A stretch of DNA of 64,000 nt from Hymenobacter gummosus (GCF_003970915.1 NZ_RXOF01000018.1:62001-126000), one strand, 5' to 3'; counted from the stretch's first letter, positions 26,346 through 34,996 are shown. Notes: generated by a model from the letters alone, not told the origin. Program-made: numbers and translations.

Positions 26346-26654
26346 ATGAACACTCCGCTCTACCGCCACGGCGACGTCCTGATCGGGGCCGTGGCCGCGC
26401 TGCCCGCCGGCGCCGTGCCCCAGGCCGGGCTCATCCTCGCCCACGGCGAAGTCACCGGCCACACCCACCGCATCCGCGAAGCCGGGGCCGCCCGGCTCTT
26501 TAATCACGGCCGGATGATTTACTTGCAGGTCACCGCGCCCGCGGCCACGCTCGTACACGAGGAGCACCGGCCCATCACCCTGCCGATGGGGGTGTACCGC
26601 GTCTGGCAGCAGCGCGAGTATTCGCCCGAGGCCATCCGCACGGTGGTCGACTAA
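26346..26654 (+). CDS. Small conserved protein paired with a DUF6745/LRR protein
   Basis: A 102-residue, beta-rich protein: YRHGDVLIGAVAALPAGAVP, then ILAHGEVTGHTHRI, VHEEHRPITLPMGVYRVWQQ and a final VRTVVD-like IRTVVD. Proteins of this type occur in many phyla next to leucine-rich or DUF6745 proteins, as here (16 bp upstream of the next gene). The conserved His residues (GHTHR, EEHRP) suggest metal or nucleotide contact, but no activity is known. The gene pair probably forms a functional unit. Confidence 0.65.
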   Translation: MNTPLYRHGDVLIGAVAALPAGAVPQAGLILAHGEVTGHTHRIREAGAARLFNHGRMIYLQVTAPAATLVHEEHRPITLPMGVYRVWQQREYSPEAIRTVVD

Positions 26655-26670
26655 CCCAAACGCCCGCGCC

Positions 26671-27639
26671 ATGTTCCGCATCAACGCCCGCGGCCGCCAT
26701 CCGGCCCGCCCCGCCACCCCGACGACGTCCGCGCCACCCGCCGCCGAGCCGCAGCCCGCCGCGCCCCTGGCTCAGGAGCCGCTGCCGGCGTACCTGCGCC
26801 CGGCCGCTGCGCTGCCCGCTGGCGCGGTGCTGACGGTGGCGCCCGACCAGGTGCGGGCCTTGCTGCTGGCGGGGCGGGTGCCGGCGGCGCTGGTGGTAAC
26901 TGGCCCGGTGCGGCTGCGCGGCGAAACGCGGCTGCGGGAGCTGCCCACTTCGCTGGAATGCACCCAGCTCGACGTGCGTGACTGTCCGAACCTGGAGCTG
27001 CTGCCCGACCGCCTGCGGGCCGTGAACGTGCGCGCCTCCGGTACGGCCGTGCGCGAAGTATCGGGCGACTGGCTGGTGCGGGAACACCTGGATTTGAGCA
27101 ACAACCCGCGCCTGAACCGGCTGCCGGAGCGCCTTACCACCCGCTCCCTCGACGTGAGCAACTGCCCGCAGCTGCGGCAGCTGCCCGCCGGCCTGCACCT
27201 CACGCACTGGCTGGAAGTGGCCGGCAGCGGCCTCAGCGGCCTGCCCGCCGGCCTGCGCGTGCCCCTGCGCTGGCAGGGCACGTCGGTGGACGAGCGCACT
27301 GCCTTCCGCCCCGACGAGCTGCGCGCCATCGACTTGCTGCAGGTGCGCAACGTCACGCACCGCCGCGTGCTCATCGACCGCATGGGCCTGGAGCGCTTCG
27401 TGCAGGAGCTGGGCGGCCTGGTACTCGACCGGGACCGGGACGCGGGCGGGGAGCGGCAGCTGCTGAGCGTGCCCCTCACCGACGACGAACCCATTCACGC
27501 CCTGAAGGTGATTTGCCCCTCCACGGGCCATAATTACGTGCTGCGGGTGCCCCCGCACATCCGCACCTGCCGCCGCGCGGCCGCCTGGCTGGCCGGCTTC
27601 GACAACGAGCAGGACTACCGCCCGATTATCGAAACCTGA
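26671..27639 (+). CDS. Leucine-rich-repeat-like protein with DUF6745-type C-terminus
   Basis: A 322-residue protein. A Pro/Ala-rich N-terminus (about 1-55) is followed by short, degenerate leucine-rich repeats (about 75-215; repeated LxLPxxLxxxxLDVxxCPxL units such as RLPERLTTRSLDVSNCPQLR). The C-terminal part (about 220-322) matches the DUF6745 pattern: RVLIDRMGLERFVQELG, VLDRDRDAGGERQLLSVPL, and YVLRVPPHIRTCRRAAAWLAGF. The same layout is known in cyanobacteria and actinobacteria. Function is unknown. It is 16 bp downstream of the 102-residue partner gene. Confidence 0.65.
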   Translation: MFRINARGRHPARPATPTTSAPPAAEPQPAAPLAQEPLPAYLRPAAALPAGAVLTVAPDQVRALLLAGRVPAALVVTGPVRLRGETRLRELPTSLECTQLDVRDCPNLELLPDRLRAVNVRASGTAVREVSGDWLVREHLDLSNNPRLNRLPERLTTRSLDVSNCPQLRQLPAGLHLTHWLEVAGSGLSGLPAGLRVPLRWQGTSVDERTAFRPDELRAIDLLQVRNVTHRRVLIDRMGLERFVQELGGLVLDRDRDAGGERQLLSVPLTDDEPIHALKVICPSTGHNYVLRVPPHIRTCRRAAAWLAGFDNEQDYRPIIET

Positions 27640-27647
27640 GCCGTGGG

Positions 27648-27775
27648 TGTAGCGCGGGCTTAAGCCCGCGTCCGCTTGGCCGAAATCGTTGAAGGATAAT
27701 CGTTCGGACGAAGAAAGGTACTATCTGGCAAACGCGGGCTAAACCGCAGGAAGGCGAAGCCAAGCCCGCGCTACA
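27648..27775. repeat. Intergenic inverted-repeat element (128 bp)
   Basis: The ends TGTAGCGCGGGCTT (27648-27661) and AAGCCCGCGCTACA (27762-27775) are perfect 14-bp inverted repeats. Inside the left end, CGCGGGCTTAAGCCCGCG (27653-27670) is an 18-bp perfect palindrome. A second element of the same length and the same GTAGCGCG...CGCGCTAC ends is at 59918-60045. It has no coding capacity and resembles a REP/MITE-type mobile repeat. Confidence 0.75.
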
Positions 27776-27944
27776 GTTGTGGGCCTCTCACTTGGTTATA
27801 TAGTAATAGCTCTATTTCCTCCGAAATACCGTTCTTGGCCGCGCTACGGTCGGGTTTAACTCCCGGCCCGGCCGTTCGTACCTCAAAACTGAACCGTTTC
27901 TGCCCGAAACGGCTACGTCTCTTTTCCACCCCAACACCTTGCCC

Positions 27945-29798
27945 ATGCAGATTACCCAGCAACCTGCCCAGGCCGTGCTGCTCGAAAACACGGCCGACAC
28001 CACCAGCCTGCTGCTGAGCTTCCGCGAAGACGTGCCCAACCCCCAGCGCCGCCCCCTGAACGTGGCCATCGTGCTGGACCGCAGCGGCTCGATGGCCGGC
28101 GTGCCCCTGCGCTACGCCCAGCAGGCCGCCGCCAACTTCGTCGACCGGCTGCAGCCCGAGGACCGGCTGAGCATCGTGGTGTACGACGACCAGGTAGATA
28201 CCCTGCTCGACGCTCAACTCGTCACCGACAAGGACGCCATCAAGCGCATCATCGGCGGCATCCGGGCCGGGGGCCTCACCAACCTGAGCGGCGGCTGGCT
28301 GCGCGGCTGCGAGCTGGTGGCCAAAAATATCAAGGACAGCCAGGTAAACCGCGTGCTGCTGCTCACCGACGGGCAGGCCAACGCGGGCATCACCCAGTCG
28401 AAGGTGCTCATCAGCACGGCGTCGAAAAAGGCCGAGGAAGGTATTTCGACCACCACGCTGGGCTTCGGGGAGCATTTCGAGGAGGATTTGCTGATCGGTA
28501 TGGCCCGCGCCGCCGGGGGCAACTTCTACTTCATCCAGTCGCCCGACGACGCGGCCGAGGTGTTTGCCGCCGAGCTGGACAGCCTCAAGGCCGTGGCCGC
28601 CCAAAACCTGACCGTGACCCTGACGCCCGTAGCCGGGGTGAAGGTGGAGGATGTGCTGAGCCTGGCCCGCACCGAGCCCCAGGCCGGCGGCCAGCTGCTG
28701 GTGCGCCTCGGCGACGTGTTCGAGAATGAGGACAAGCTGCTGGGTATCCAATTGAGCATTCCGGCCCTGAAAGCCGGCCCGCACGAGTTGCTCAAGGTCA
28801 GCTTCCGGGCCGACGCCATTCGCAACGGCGCCGTGGAAGCCGTCAGCGGCGAGTACACGGTGACGGTAACGGCCGGCGCCATCGAGGCCGTGGCCGCCGC
28901 GGCCGACACTCGTGTGACGCTGGATCTGGCCCTGCTGCGCATCGGGCGCGACAAGGAGCGGGCCGTGGACCTGGCCGACGCCGGCCAGCACGCCGAGGCC
29001 GAAGCCCTGCTGCGGCAAGTGGTGAAGGACCTGACGGCCGCCGGCCTGCACGAGCACTTCGAAATAGCCGAGGAAATCGACCAGATTACCCACTACGCCG
29101 AGCGCATTGCCAAGCGCCACCTCGACAACGCCAGCCGCAAGGAGCTGCGCGACCAGGCTTTCCAGGGCCGGCAGGCGCGCCAGAGTCTGTCGGGCCGCGG
29201 CGTGAGCGTGGACGCGGCGGCCTACGCGCTGCCGGTGGTGCAGGACGCCGCGGCGGGCGGCGTGGAGCTGGCCTGCTTCCGCGAGGGCGGCAAGCTGCGC
29301 ATGAAAGTCATCAGCGACGGGTACGCCGACCTGAACGTGCAGTTCCCCCGCGACCTGCGCGCCGAGGGCGCCCACTACCTGGTGGAGGCGCTGGAAACCA
29401 GCCAGGACGGCACCTTCTACCGGGCCAAGGGCACCATCACCCGCCTCGTGCGCCCCGGCGAAACCGACCCGCTGGCCGGCCGCTCGGCCGGTGGCAGTGG
29501 CCGCAGCCGCTCTAGTAGCAGCGCATCGACTTCGGTAGCGCGTACGCCCAAGACGCTGGCTGATCTGCAGGAAACCGACACCGTGGGCAACGGCATCCTG
29601 GTGCAGGTGGTGAAGGACAAGAGCAAGCTGCGCGCCCGCGTGGTCAGCGACGGTTTTGAGCCGGACTGGAACATGCGCTTCCCCCGCGACATCCGCCAGG
29701 AAAACACGCTCTACGTGGTCGACCACGTGAACACCGCGCCGGACGGCAAGTCCTACATTGCCAGCGGCGACATCAAGCGCTTCGTCCAGCCGACGTAG
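27945..29798 (+). CDS. VWA-domain protein with duplicated C-terminal module
   Basis: A 617-residue protein from the ATG at 27945; a TTG at 27939 is an unlikely alternative. The von Willebrand A domain (about 38-210) has an intact MIDAS: Asp45-x-Ser47-x-Ser49 in VLDRSGSM, GGLTNLSGG with the Thr, and LLTDGQANAG with the second Asp. A middle beta and helical region (about 215-400) follows. The C-terminus carries two copies of a module of about 65 residues (about 440-502 and 551-617; both with KLR, then VxSDG and FPRDxR motifs) separated by a Ser/Gly-rich linker. It has no signal peptide, so it is cytosolic. Ligand and partners are unknown. Confidence 0.85.
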   Translation: MQITQQPAQAVLLENTADTTSLLLSFREDVPNPQRRPLNVAIVLDRSGSMAGVPLRYAQQAAANFVDRLQPEDRLSIVVYDDQVDTLLDAQLVTDKDAIKRIIGGIRAGGLTNLSGGWLRGCELVAKNIKDSQVNRVLLLTDGQANAGITQSKVLISTASKKAEEGISTTTLGFGEHFEEDLLIGMARAAGGNFYFIQSPDDAAEVFAAELDSLKAVAAQNLTVTLTPVAGVKVEDVLSLARTEPQAGGQLLVRLGDVFENEDKLLGIQLSIPALKAGPHELLKVSFRADAIRNGAVEAVSGEYTVTVTAGAIEAVAAAADTRVTLDLALLRIGRDKERAVDLADAGQHAEAEALLRQVVKDLTAAGLHEHFEIAEEIDQITHYAERIAKRHLDNASRKELRDQAFQGRQARQSLSGRGVSVDAAAYALPVVQDAAAGGVELACFREGGKLRMKVISDGYADLNVQFPRDLRAEGAHYLVEALETSQDGTFYRAKGTITRLVRPGETDPLAGRSAGGSGRSRSSSSASTSVARTPKTLADLQETDTVGNGILVQVVKDKSKLRARVVSDGFEPDWNMRFPRDIRQENTLYVVDHVNTAPDGKSYIASGDIKRFVQPT

Positions 29799-29814
29799 GA
29801 CGGCTGGTTTGTCT

Positions 29815-29935
29815 AGAACGTCATGTCGAGCTTGTCGAGACATCTCGCGTGCTGACGTCGGATAGCATTCGACTCGTTCAACGAAAAGATTAGTCTCCGA
29901 GCGAGATGTCTCGACTTCGCTCGACATGACGTTCT
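29815..29935. repeat. Intergenic inverted-repeat element (121 bp)
   Basis: The arms run 29815-29848 and 29901-29935. The left arm starts AGAACGTCATGTCGAGC and the right arm is its inverse, interrupted by a central indel of a few bases. A 52-bp spacer lies between. It is flanked by unrelated genes and has no open frame. Repeats with AGAACGTCATG-type ends are, to my knowledge, scattered in Hymenobacter genomes, which supports both the taxon and a mobile or REP-like nature. Confidence 0.75.
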
Positions 29936-30081
29936 ATTGTAGTAGATGACTTCAACGGCCCCGCCCGACCCGGCGGGGCCGTTTGCGTTGCTACCATTCG
30001 GTTAAGCCGGGCGGGGCTGCGGAGTCGCTCCGGGCAAAAATTCTAGTTTTGCCTTTTCCCCACCTGACTCTGCATTCCCCC

Positions 30082-31314
30082 ATGACTACCCTCAAGCTTG
30101 GCCTTATCCGCGAAGGCAAAATTCCCGTTGACCGCCGCGTGCCGCTCACGCCCAAAAAGTGCGTGGAAGTGCAGCAAACCTGGCCCCAGGTGCAGATGGT
30201 GGTGCAAAGCAGCGACATCCGCAGCTACTCGGATAAGGAGTACCAGGATCTGGGCATTGCGGTGCAGGCCGACGTGACGGACTGCGACATCCTGCTGGGC
30301 GTGAAGGAAGTGCCTGTGGAGCAGCTGATTCCCAGCAAGACTTACCTGTTCTTCTCCCACACCATCAAAAAGCAGCCGGCCAACCGTAAGCTGCTGCGGG
30401 CCGTGCTGCAGAAAAACATCACGCTCATCGACTACGAGGTACTGACCAATGCCAAGGGTGAGCGGATTGTGGCGTTTGGCTACTGGGCCGGCGTGGTGGG
30501 CGCCTACAACGGCCTGCTCACCTACGGCCGCAAGCACGGCCTGTACCAGCTGAAGCCCGCCTACCTCTGCACCGACCTCGACGACATGCAGGAGGAATAC
30601 TTCAAGGTAAAAGCCCTGCCGCCCATCAAGATTGCCGTGACGGGCTCGGGCCGCGTGGCACAGGGGGCCATCCAGGTGCTCGACAAGATGGGCATCCGGC
30701 GGGTGAGCGTGTACGATTACCTCTACCTCGACTTCGCCGAGCCGGTGTACACCCAGCTGCGCTCCTCCGATTACAACGCCCGCCAGGACGGCCGCGTGTG
30801 GGATACGCCCGATTTCCACCAGCACCCAGAAGAGTACCTGTCGACGTTTGGCAAGTTCTTGCCGGTGACGGACCTGCTCATTGCCTGCGCCTACTGGGAC
30901 CCGAAAGCCCCGCGCCTGTTCAGCGAAGAAGACACCTGCCAGCCCAACTTCCGCATCAACACCATTGCCGACGTGACCTGCGACATCGACGGGAGCATCC
31001 CCGTGACCAAGCGCAGCAGCAGCATCCCCGAGCCGGCTTTCGACTACAACCCAACCACCGGGGAGCTGGCCGAGGCCTACTCGCACCCGCTGAACCTGAC
31101 CGTCATGGCCGTCGACAATCTGCCCTGCGAGCTGCCGCGTAACGCCAGCCGGGACTTCGGCCGCCAGCTTATCGACAACGTCTTCCCCCACCTGTTCGGT
31201 CCCGACCCCGACGGCATCATCGAGCGGGCCACCATTGCCCGCGCCGGCCAGCTCACGCCCCGCTACGAGTACCTGCGCGACTACGTGGGCGCGGATGTGC
31301 TGGCAACCTCGTAG
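30082..31314 (+). CDS. Saccharopine dehydrogenase/alanine dehydrogenase-like NAD(P)-dependent enzyme
   Basis: A 410-residue protein from the ATG at 30082 (MTTLKLGLIREGKIPVDRRV); a longer frame from 29983 is rejected because of the promoter-like TAGTTTTG box at about 30044. The N-terminal AlaDh/PNT-type catalytic domain includes REGKIPVDRRVPLTP. The NAD-binding motif IAVTGSGRVAQGAIQVLDKMG lies in the middle, and the C-terminal part has FRINTIADVTCDIDGSIP. The pattern resembles Bacteroidota homologues of NAD-dependent, lysine-forming saccharopine dehydrogenase, which would interconvert saccharopine with lysine and 2-oxoglutarate. The actual substrate cannot be decided. A single gene. Confidence 0.8.
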   Translation: MTTLKLGLIREGKIPVDRRVPLTPKKCVEVQQTWPQVQMVVQSSDIRSYSDKEYQDLGIAVQADVTDCDILLGVKEVPVEQLIPSKTYLFFSHTIKKQPANRKLLRAVLQKNITLIDYEVLTNAKGERIVAFGYWAGVVGAYNGLLTYGRKHGLYQLKPAYLCTDLDDMQEEYFKVKALPPIKIAVTGSGRVAQGAIQVLDKMGIRRVSVYDYLYLDFAEPVYTQLRSSDYNARQDGRVWDTPDFHQHPEEYLSTFGKFLPVTDLLIACAYWDPKAPRLFSEEDTCQPNFRINTIADVTCDIDGSIPVTKRSSSIPEPAFDYNPTTGELAEAYSHPLNLTVMAVDNLPCELPRNASRDFGRQLIDNVFPHLFGPDPDGIIERATIARAGQLTPRYEYLRDYVGADVLATS

Positions 31315-31387
31315 CCCAAAGTAGGCTCTTACGGGTAGAAATCATCCCCTGCTACCGTTACTGGAGTAGCTGCAAAGAGCCTATCCG

Positions 31388-32065
31388 ATGAGACAATTAT
31401 GGTACTTGGCTCTGCTACCGCTGTTGGCAGTGCAGTGTCGCAAGGAGGAAGAGGCGGCCGTCACGCCGCTGCCAGCCGGGCTACAAGCGTACGCCTACTT
31501 TCTGCCTGGTACCTACTGGATCTACCGCGATTCGGCCAGCGGCCAGCTCGATAGTGTGTGGGTCACCAGCGCCCGCACTTGGGTGCATAGCACCAAAGAC
31601 CGCAACCGCGTGTACGGTCGTAATGAAGAGCTGGAAGTACAAATGGCTTCTAGCTCCTCGACTGCTAAGATTACGTACACGTCTCAGCGTACCTGTATAG
31701 GTATTCCTGATTCAAGCACATTTAGCGGCAGCGATAATGACATTGTTCCCTGCTGGCTGATACACCAACACCGCGCCAATGATTTCGCAACCGCCTCCGC
31801 TGTGGTGTTTGCTTATGCGCTACGGGTAGGGCAGCCGGAGTTGAACGGCGCTGCTTACCGTTACCGACTGCCGCAACGGCTCAGTGGCGGCCGCACATTC
31901 GAGCAGGTGGTGTCAGTAACAACTCGGGACGGTGACCTAGCTACGCGAGCTGGTTTCCTTACGCGCTATTGGTGGGCCAAAGGGCTAGGAGTGGTACAGC
32001 AGCGCCAATACCGTTCAATCGGCGTTCAGACCTGGACGCTGGTTCGGGAGCATATCCTGCAGTAA
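31388..32065 (+). CDS. Putative lipoprotein
   Basis: A 225-residue protein with a short signal peptide and lipobox (LALLPLLAVQC, Cys17). The mature part has FLPGTYWIYRDSASGQLDSVWV near its start, a pattern seen in many Bacteroidota lipoproteins of unknown function, and a C-terminal WWAKGLGVVQQRQ segment. Two further Cys (RTCIG and VPCWL) may form a disulfide. Base composition is a little AT-richer than in its neighbours. A perfect 16-bp hairpin follows at 32091-32131. No function can be assigned. Confidence 0.7.
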   Translation: MRQLWYLALLPLLAVQCRKEEEAAVTPLPAGLQAYAYFLPGTYWIYRDSASGQLDSVWVTSARTWVHSTKDRNRVYGRNEELEVQMASSSSTAKITYTSQRTCIGIPDSSTFSGSDNDIVPCWLIHQHRANDFATASAVVFAYALRVGQPELNGAAYRYRLPQRLSGGRTFEQVVSVTTRDGDLATRAGFLTRYWWAKGLGVVQQRQYRSIGVQTWTLVREHILQ

Positions 32066-32090
32066 ACCGGACTCGTGCGTAAAGCAATGC

Positions 32091-32131
32091 GGGCGGGAGA
32101 TTAGGAATTATCAACTCCTAATCTCCCGCCC
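32091..32131. terminator. Hairpin between convergent genes
   Basis: GGGCGGGAGATTAGGA (32091-32106) and TCCTAATCTCCCGCCC (32116-32131) pair perfectly over 16 bp around a 9-nt loop. There is no T-run directly after it. It is probably a terminator or a small REP-like repeat. Confidence 0.6.
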
Positions 32132-32152
32132 TCTCAAACTCTTACCCTAAAG

Positions 32153-32992
32153 CTAGACTCCTTTCAGAATCGGGTACTTGGCGCGCACCAGCATGTACAG
32201 CCCGTAGGCCACCATGCCCAGCGCCACGATGAGCAGCGGGCCGCGGCCCATAGCGGCCAGCAGGTCGAAGGCGCCTTCGGTGTCCTGGGCTTCGGCGGCG
32301 TTGGAGTGGCGGGCGGCCTGTACCAGGAAGTAGCCCACGATGCCCCAGACGATGCCCCGGGCCGTGTAGCCCAGCTGCCCCATGCGGTACACCAGGCGCT
32401 GCTGCCCGGCCGGCAGCTGGCTGTGGTTGACGTGCTTGGCAAACGAGCCCGAGTAAGCCCGAATCAGCTGGTACGCGCCGATGCCGATAACCGTGAGGCC
32501 AATGGCGCCCACCAGCCAGGCGCCGTAGTCCTGGGCCAGCAGCGTGGCAATAAACGACTGACGGGTGTTGCCGCCGCCCGCGCCGGCCGTGGTGTTTTCC
32601 AGGGCCGCTTTGCCGGCCACGTAGGCCAGCACCGCGTAGCCCAGGGCCGAACTCGCGTAGCCAATGCGCGTCACAATGCCCTTGGCGTCATTGCCCTTGC
32701 CTTCGGTGTCGCGGATGGCCTGCACGAAGCGCCACACCACGTAGCCGGCCAGCCCGAAGGCCACCAGGCCCAGCAGCCAGCGGCCCAGGGGCATGTCCTG
32801 CACGGTTTGCAGCACTTGTTGCTTGTCGGCAGTGCGGCCGCCGCTCAGGCCGGTGGCGGCCATGACGGCCAGCACGCCCAGGATGCAGTACACCACGCCC
32901 TTGGCCGCGAAGCCGAAGCGGGCCAGCGTGCGGATGCCCTCCGACGGCGAGGTGGGCAGGTGCGCCGGAATGTGAGAAGAAAGAGTTGCCAT
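32153..32992 (-). CDS. DUF1206 integral membrane protein
   Basis: A 279-residue protein with three repeats of the DUF1206 unit, each a pair of membrane helices beginning with an Arg-x-Gly pattern: LARFGFAAKGVVYCILGVLA (about 23-42), ITRIGYASSALGYAVLAYVA (about 107) and MGQLGYTARGIVWGIVGYFL (about 204). In total about six transmembrane helices are present. The N-terminal 20 residues are polar and cytoplasmic. DUF1206 proteins are found in many bacteria; their function is unknown. A single gene. Confidence 0.88.
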   Translation of the reverse strand: MATLSSHIPAHLPTSPSEGIRTLARFGFAAKGVVYCILGVLAVMAATGLSGGRTADKQQVLQTVQDMPLGRWLLGLVAFGLAGYVVWRFVQAIRDTEGKGNDAKGIVTRIGYASSALGYAVLAYVAGKAALENTTAGAGGGNTRQSFIATLLAQDYGAWLVGAIGLTVIGIGAYQLIRAYSGSFAKHVNHSQLPAGQQRLVYRMGQLGYTARGIVWGIVGYFLVQAARHSNAAEAQDTEGAFDLLAAMGRGPLLIVALGMVAYGLYMLVRAKYPILKGV

Positions 32993-33184
32993 AATGAGGT
33001 CGGTGCTAGGTTGGTATCAGCGGCATACGCAGCTCATCGGCTGAAAGGTTAGGCCGGGGGCCGCCGGAGCGCATAGCCCTAAGCGCATATTCCCCGGCGC
33101 GCCTGCAACAATACCCTGCCACCGCTACCCGGAATCGGAGGAGGATGCGCCGGCCAACAGGCGCGCTACCAGCCCCGAGGACTC

Positions 33185-33757
33185 CTAAGCCGGATGGCCG
33201 CCGTGCCCCAGAGCCAAGCGGGGGGAGAATACTCGGGCTCCTAAGTCCAGCAAGGGCTGATTCTCGGGCAAATCCAGCGTCAGGATGGGCTTGTTGAGCA
33301 ACTGCTCCTGGCGCAGCAGCCGGTCGAGGTTGCCGCCGGGCGTGAGAAAGGGAATAAAAAACCGGTCGGCCAAATCGGCTATCAGCAGGTTGCGGATGTC
33401 GGCTGTGTCCTGGGTGACGGTTTGCACGGCCGGCTCGAAGGGCGTGACAAACAGCAGCCGCCCGGCCGTCACCGGCACTTCGTACTCGAAGCGGGTGCTG
33501 GGCTGAATGCCCCGGCCCAGCACCTGGATGATCGGCTGCCAGTCGCCCTGCAGCAAAAAGCGCAGCACGTGCTGCTCCAGCTTGGAATGAAAGCCCGACA
33601 GCACGCACTGACCGCGGTAACGCTGCTCCATGGCCCACAAAAACGTGGGCCGCTCGATGTCCGGCGGGTAGTTGCGCGAGCAGAAAAAGGCCGTTTTGGG
33701 TAAGCGCAGCAGCGCCTTATTACCCAGGGTGTATAGCTCTTGCGGATTGGTATACAT
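33185..33757 (-). CDS. DprA/LOG-like Rossmann-fold protein
   Basis: A 190-residue protein from the ATG at 33755-33757 (MYTNPQELYTLGNKALLRLP). A longer frame to 33805 starts inside the terminator of the upstream gene. The pattern FFCSRNYPPDIERPTFLWAM, then LSGFHSKLEQHVLRFLL and IIQVLGRGIQPST, matches a Rossmann fold of the DNA-processing (DprA/Smf)-like or LOG-like group: strand, conserved SGFHS loop, helix, then strand. It is shorter than true DprA and lacks its SAM/winged-helix domains, so a role in transformation is not claimed. It ends with a Gly/Pro tail. A single gene. Confidence 0.6.
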   Translation of the reverse strand: MYTNPQELYTLGNKALLRLPKTAFFCSRNYPPDIERPTFLWAMEQRYRGQCVLSGFHSKLEQHVLRFLLQGDWQPIIQVLGRGIQPSTRFEYEVPVTAGRLLFVTPFEPAVQTVTQDTADIRNLLIADLADRFFIPFLTPGGNLDRLLRQEQLLNKPILTLDLPENQPLLDLGARVFSPRLALGHGGHPA

Positions 33758-33808
33758 AACCGGTACGGGGAGCGGACGGGGGCAGTACCGACCGCAGATT
33801 ACCATAAA

Positions 33809-33842
33809 AAAACCGTCCTACAACTGAATGTAGGACGGTTTT
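33809..33842. terminator. Bidirectional rho-independent terminator
   Basis: AAAACCGTCCTAC (33809-33821) and GTAGGACGGTTTT (33830-33842) form a 13-bp perfect stem flanked by A and T runs. It terminates the CsbD gene on the minus strand. Confidence 0.88.
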
Positions 33843-33870
33843 GGAAAATATTGATGCTGATGCAGTTCTG

Positions 33871-34089
33871 CTAGAACGTGCGGCGGAACCAGTTCTTGAT
33901 ATCGTCGATGGTTTCGCCGGTTTTTTCCTGCAAACGCCCGAACCACTCGTCCTGGCGGCCTTCCTCGTAGGTCAGGTCGTCGTCGGTGAGCTGGCCCCAC
34001 TTCTGCTTGGTCTGGCCTTTGATTTCGTTCCAGTTGCTACGGGCCCGCAGTTCGGTGCTGTCGTCGATGTTATTGTTATTCAGGTCCAT
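33871..34089 (-). CDS. CsbD family stress-response protein
   Basis: A 72-residue, hydrophilic, helical protein. The CsbD pattern SNWNEIKGQTKQKWGQLTDDDL, then EGRQDEWFGRLQEKTGETIDD, is complete. CsbD-like proteins accumulate under general stress in many bacteria; their molecular role is unknown. The N-terminus (MDLNNNNIDDSTEL) is Asn/Asp-rich. A strong terminator follows. Confidence 0.92.
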   Translation of the reverse strand: MDLNNNNIDDSTELRARSNWNEIKGQTKQKWGQLTDDDLTYEEGRQDEWFGRLQEKTGETIDDIKNWFRRTF

Positions 34090-34174
34090 GAGTGAAAAGG
34101 TGTTTTGGGTGGTAGTGTGGAGCTTGTACGTACTGCCGAGCTTGGGGTTGTGGTCCGCAGCTTCGGGCTGCCGC

Positions 34175-34786
34175 CTAACCTGCGCTGAAGCCGCTGAGCA
34201 GTACCGCCAGCACCGCTATCAGCGTGCCGAATGTGGCGACGGTGCCCACGCCCCAGCCCAGGGCCGCCTTGCCCATGCGCTTGCCCTGGGCTTTCTGAGT
34301 GTAGCCGCGACGGTAATCGGCGTCGCGCAGCAGGGCCGGCTGCGGGGCCGTGGCGTGCAGCCGTTCCTGGTTGGCCTTGGTAGCGCCCACCGCCACGGCT
34401 CCACCGGCCCCGGCCACAAAGCCGAGCACGCCAGTGAAGGGCATTAGGGTAATGGGGGCCACCGTACCCGCGCCCACGCCCATCCAGAACACGCCCTTGC
34501 CCGGGCGGTAGTGGCGCTTGGCGTCGTCGCGGCCCAGGCGCCGCCGCTCGGTAGCCGACAGGCCGCGCAGCGCCGACAAGGAAGTATCGGGGGCGGCTGC
34601 GCGCAGCGTCAGCGTATCGGTGCGCAGCGTGTCTGCGGGCCGTGCAGCTTCAGCCAGGGCAGATAGGGTAGAATCAGCGGCCAGCATTGGCGGAAGGGAT
34701 GCGGCGGCTAGGGTGGAGTCGGGCAGCTGCTGGGCGCCGGCCAGGGTGGGGAGGGCGAGGAGCAGAGCGAGCAGGGCGTTTTTCAT
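34175..34786 (-). CDS. Secreted/membrane hypothetical protein
   Basis: A 203-residue protein with a signal peptide (LLALLLALPTLAGAQQ). An Ala/Ser/Thr-rich mature N-terminus (about 20-85) is followed by a Gly/Ala-rich hydrophobic segment (about 100-130, GVGAGTVAPITLMPFTGVLG) and a second hydrophobic helix at the C-terminus (VGTVATFGTLIAVLAVLLSG). It contains DADYRRGYTQKAQGKRMGKA between the two, a pattern recurrent in Bacteroidota small membrane proteins. The function is not known. Confidence 0.65.
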   Translation of the reverse strand: MKNALLALLLALPTLAGAQQLPDSTLAAASLPPMLAADSTLSALAEAARPADTLRTDTLTLRAAAPDTSLSALRGLSATERRRLGRDDAKRHYRPGKGVFWMGVGAGTVAPITLMPFTGVLGFVAGAGGAVAVGATKANQERLHATAPQPALLRDADYRRGYTQKAQGKRMGKAALGWGVGTVATFGTLIAVLAVLLSGFSAG

Positions 34787-34996
34787 GGCAGGAGGGAGGC
34801 AGGTGAAGTCAGCAGCAAAGTTGCCGTACGAATCCAGTCCCGTCGGGACGAAATACCATACATTCTGACTTTACGAGCAGAGCAGAAATACTCGTTATTG
34901 GTTGGTCGGCTCACATTTTCATGTGAGGACAAGGACATCAGCCTCTGGCGGCCGGTACTGGCAAACCCAGGTCCGGCGCCGTAGCTTAGCAGCACT

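Noticed and set aside
27771-29927. A 718-codon open frame antisense to the VWA gene
   Set aside because: It mirrors a gene with a clear VWA domain; its product is His/Val/Gly/Gln-rich, typical of antisense frames in high-GC DNA, and it spans the repeat element.
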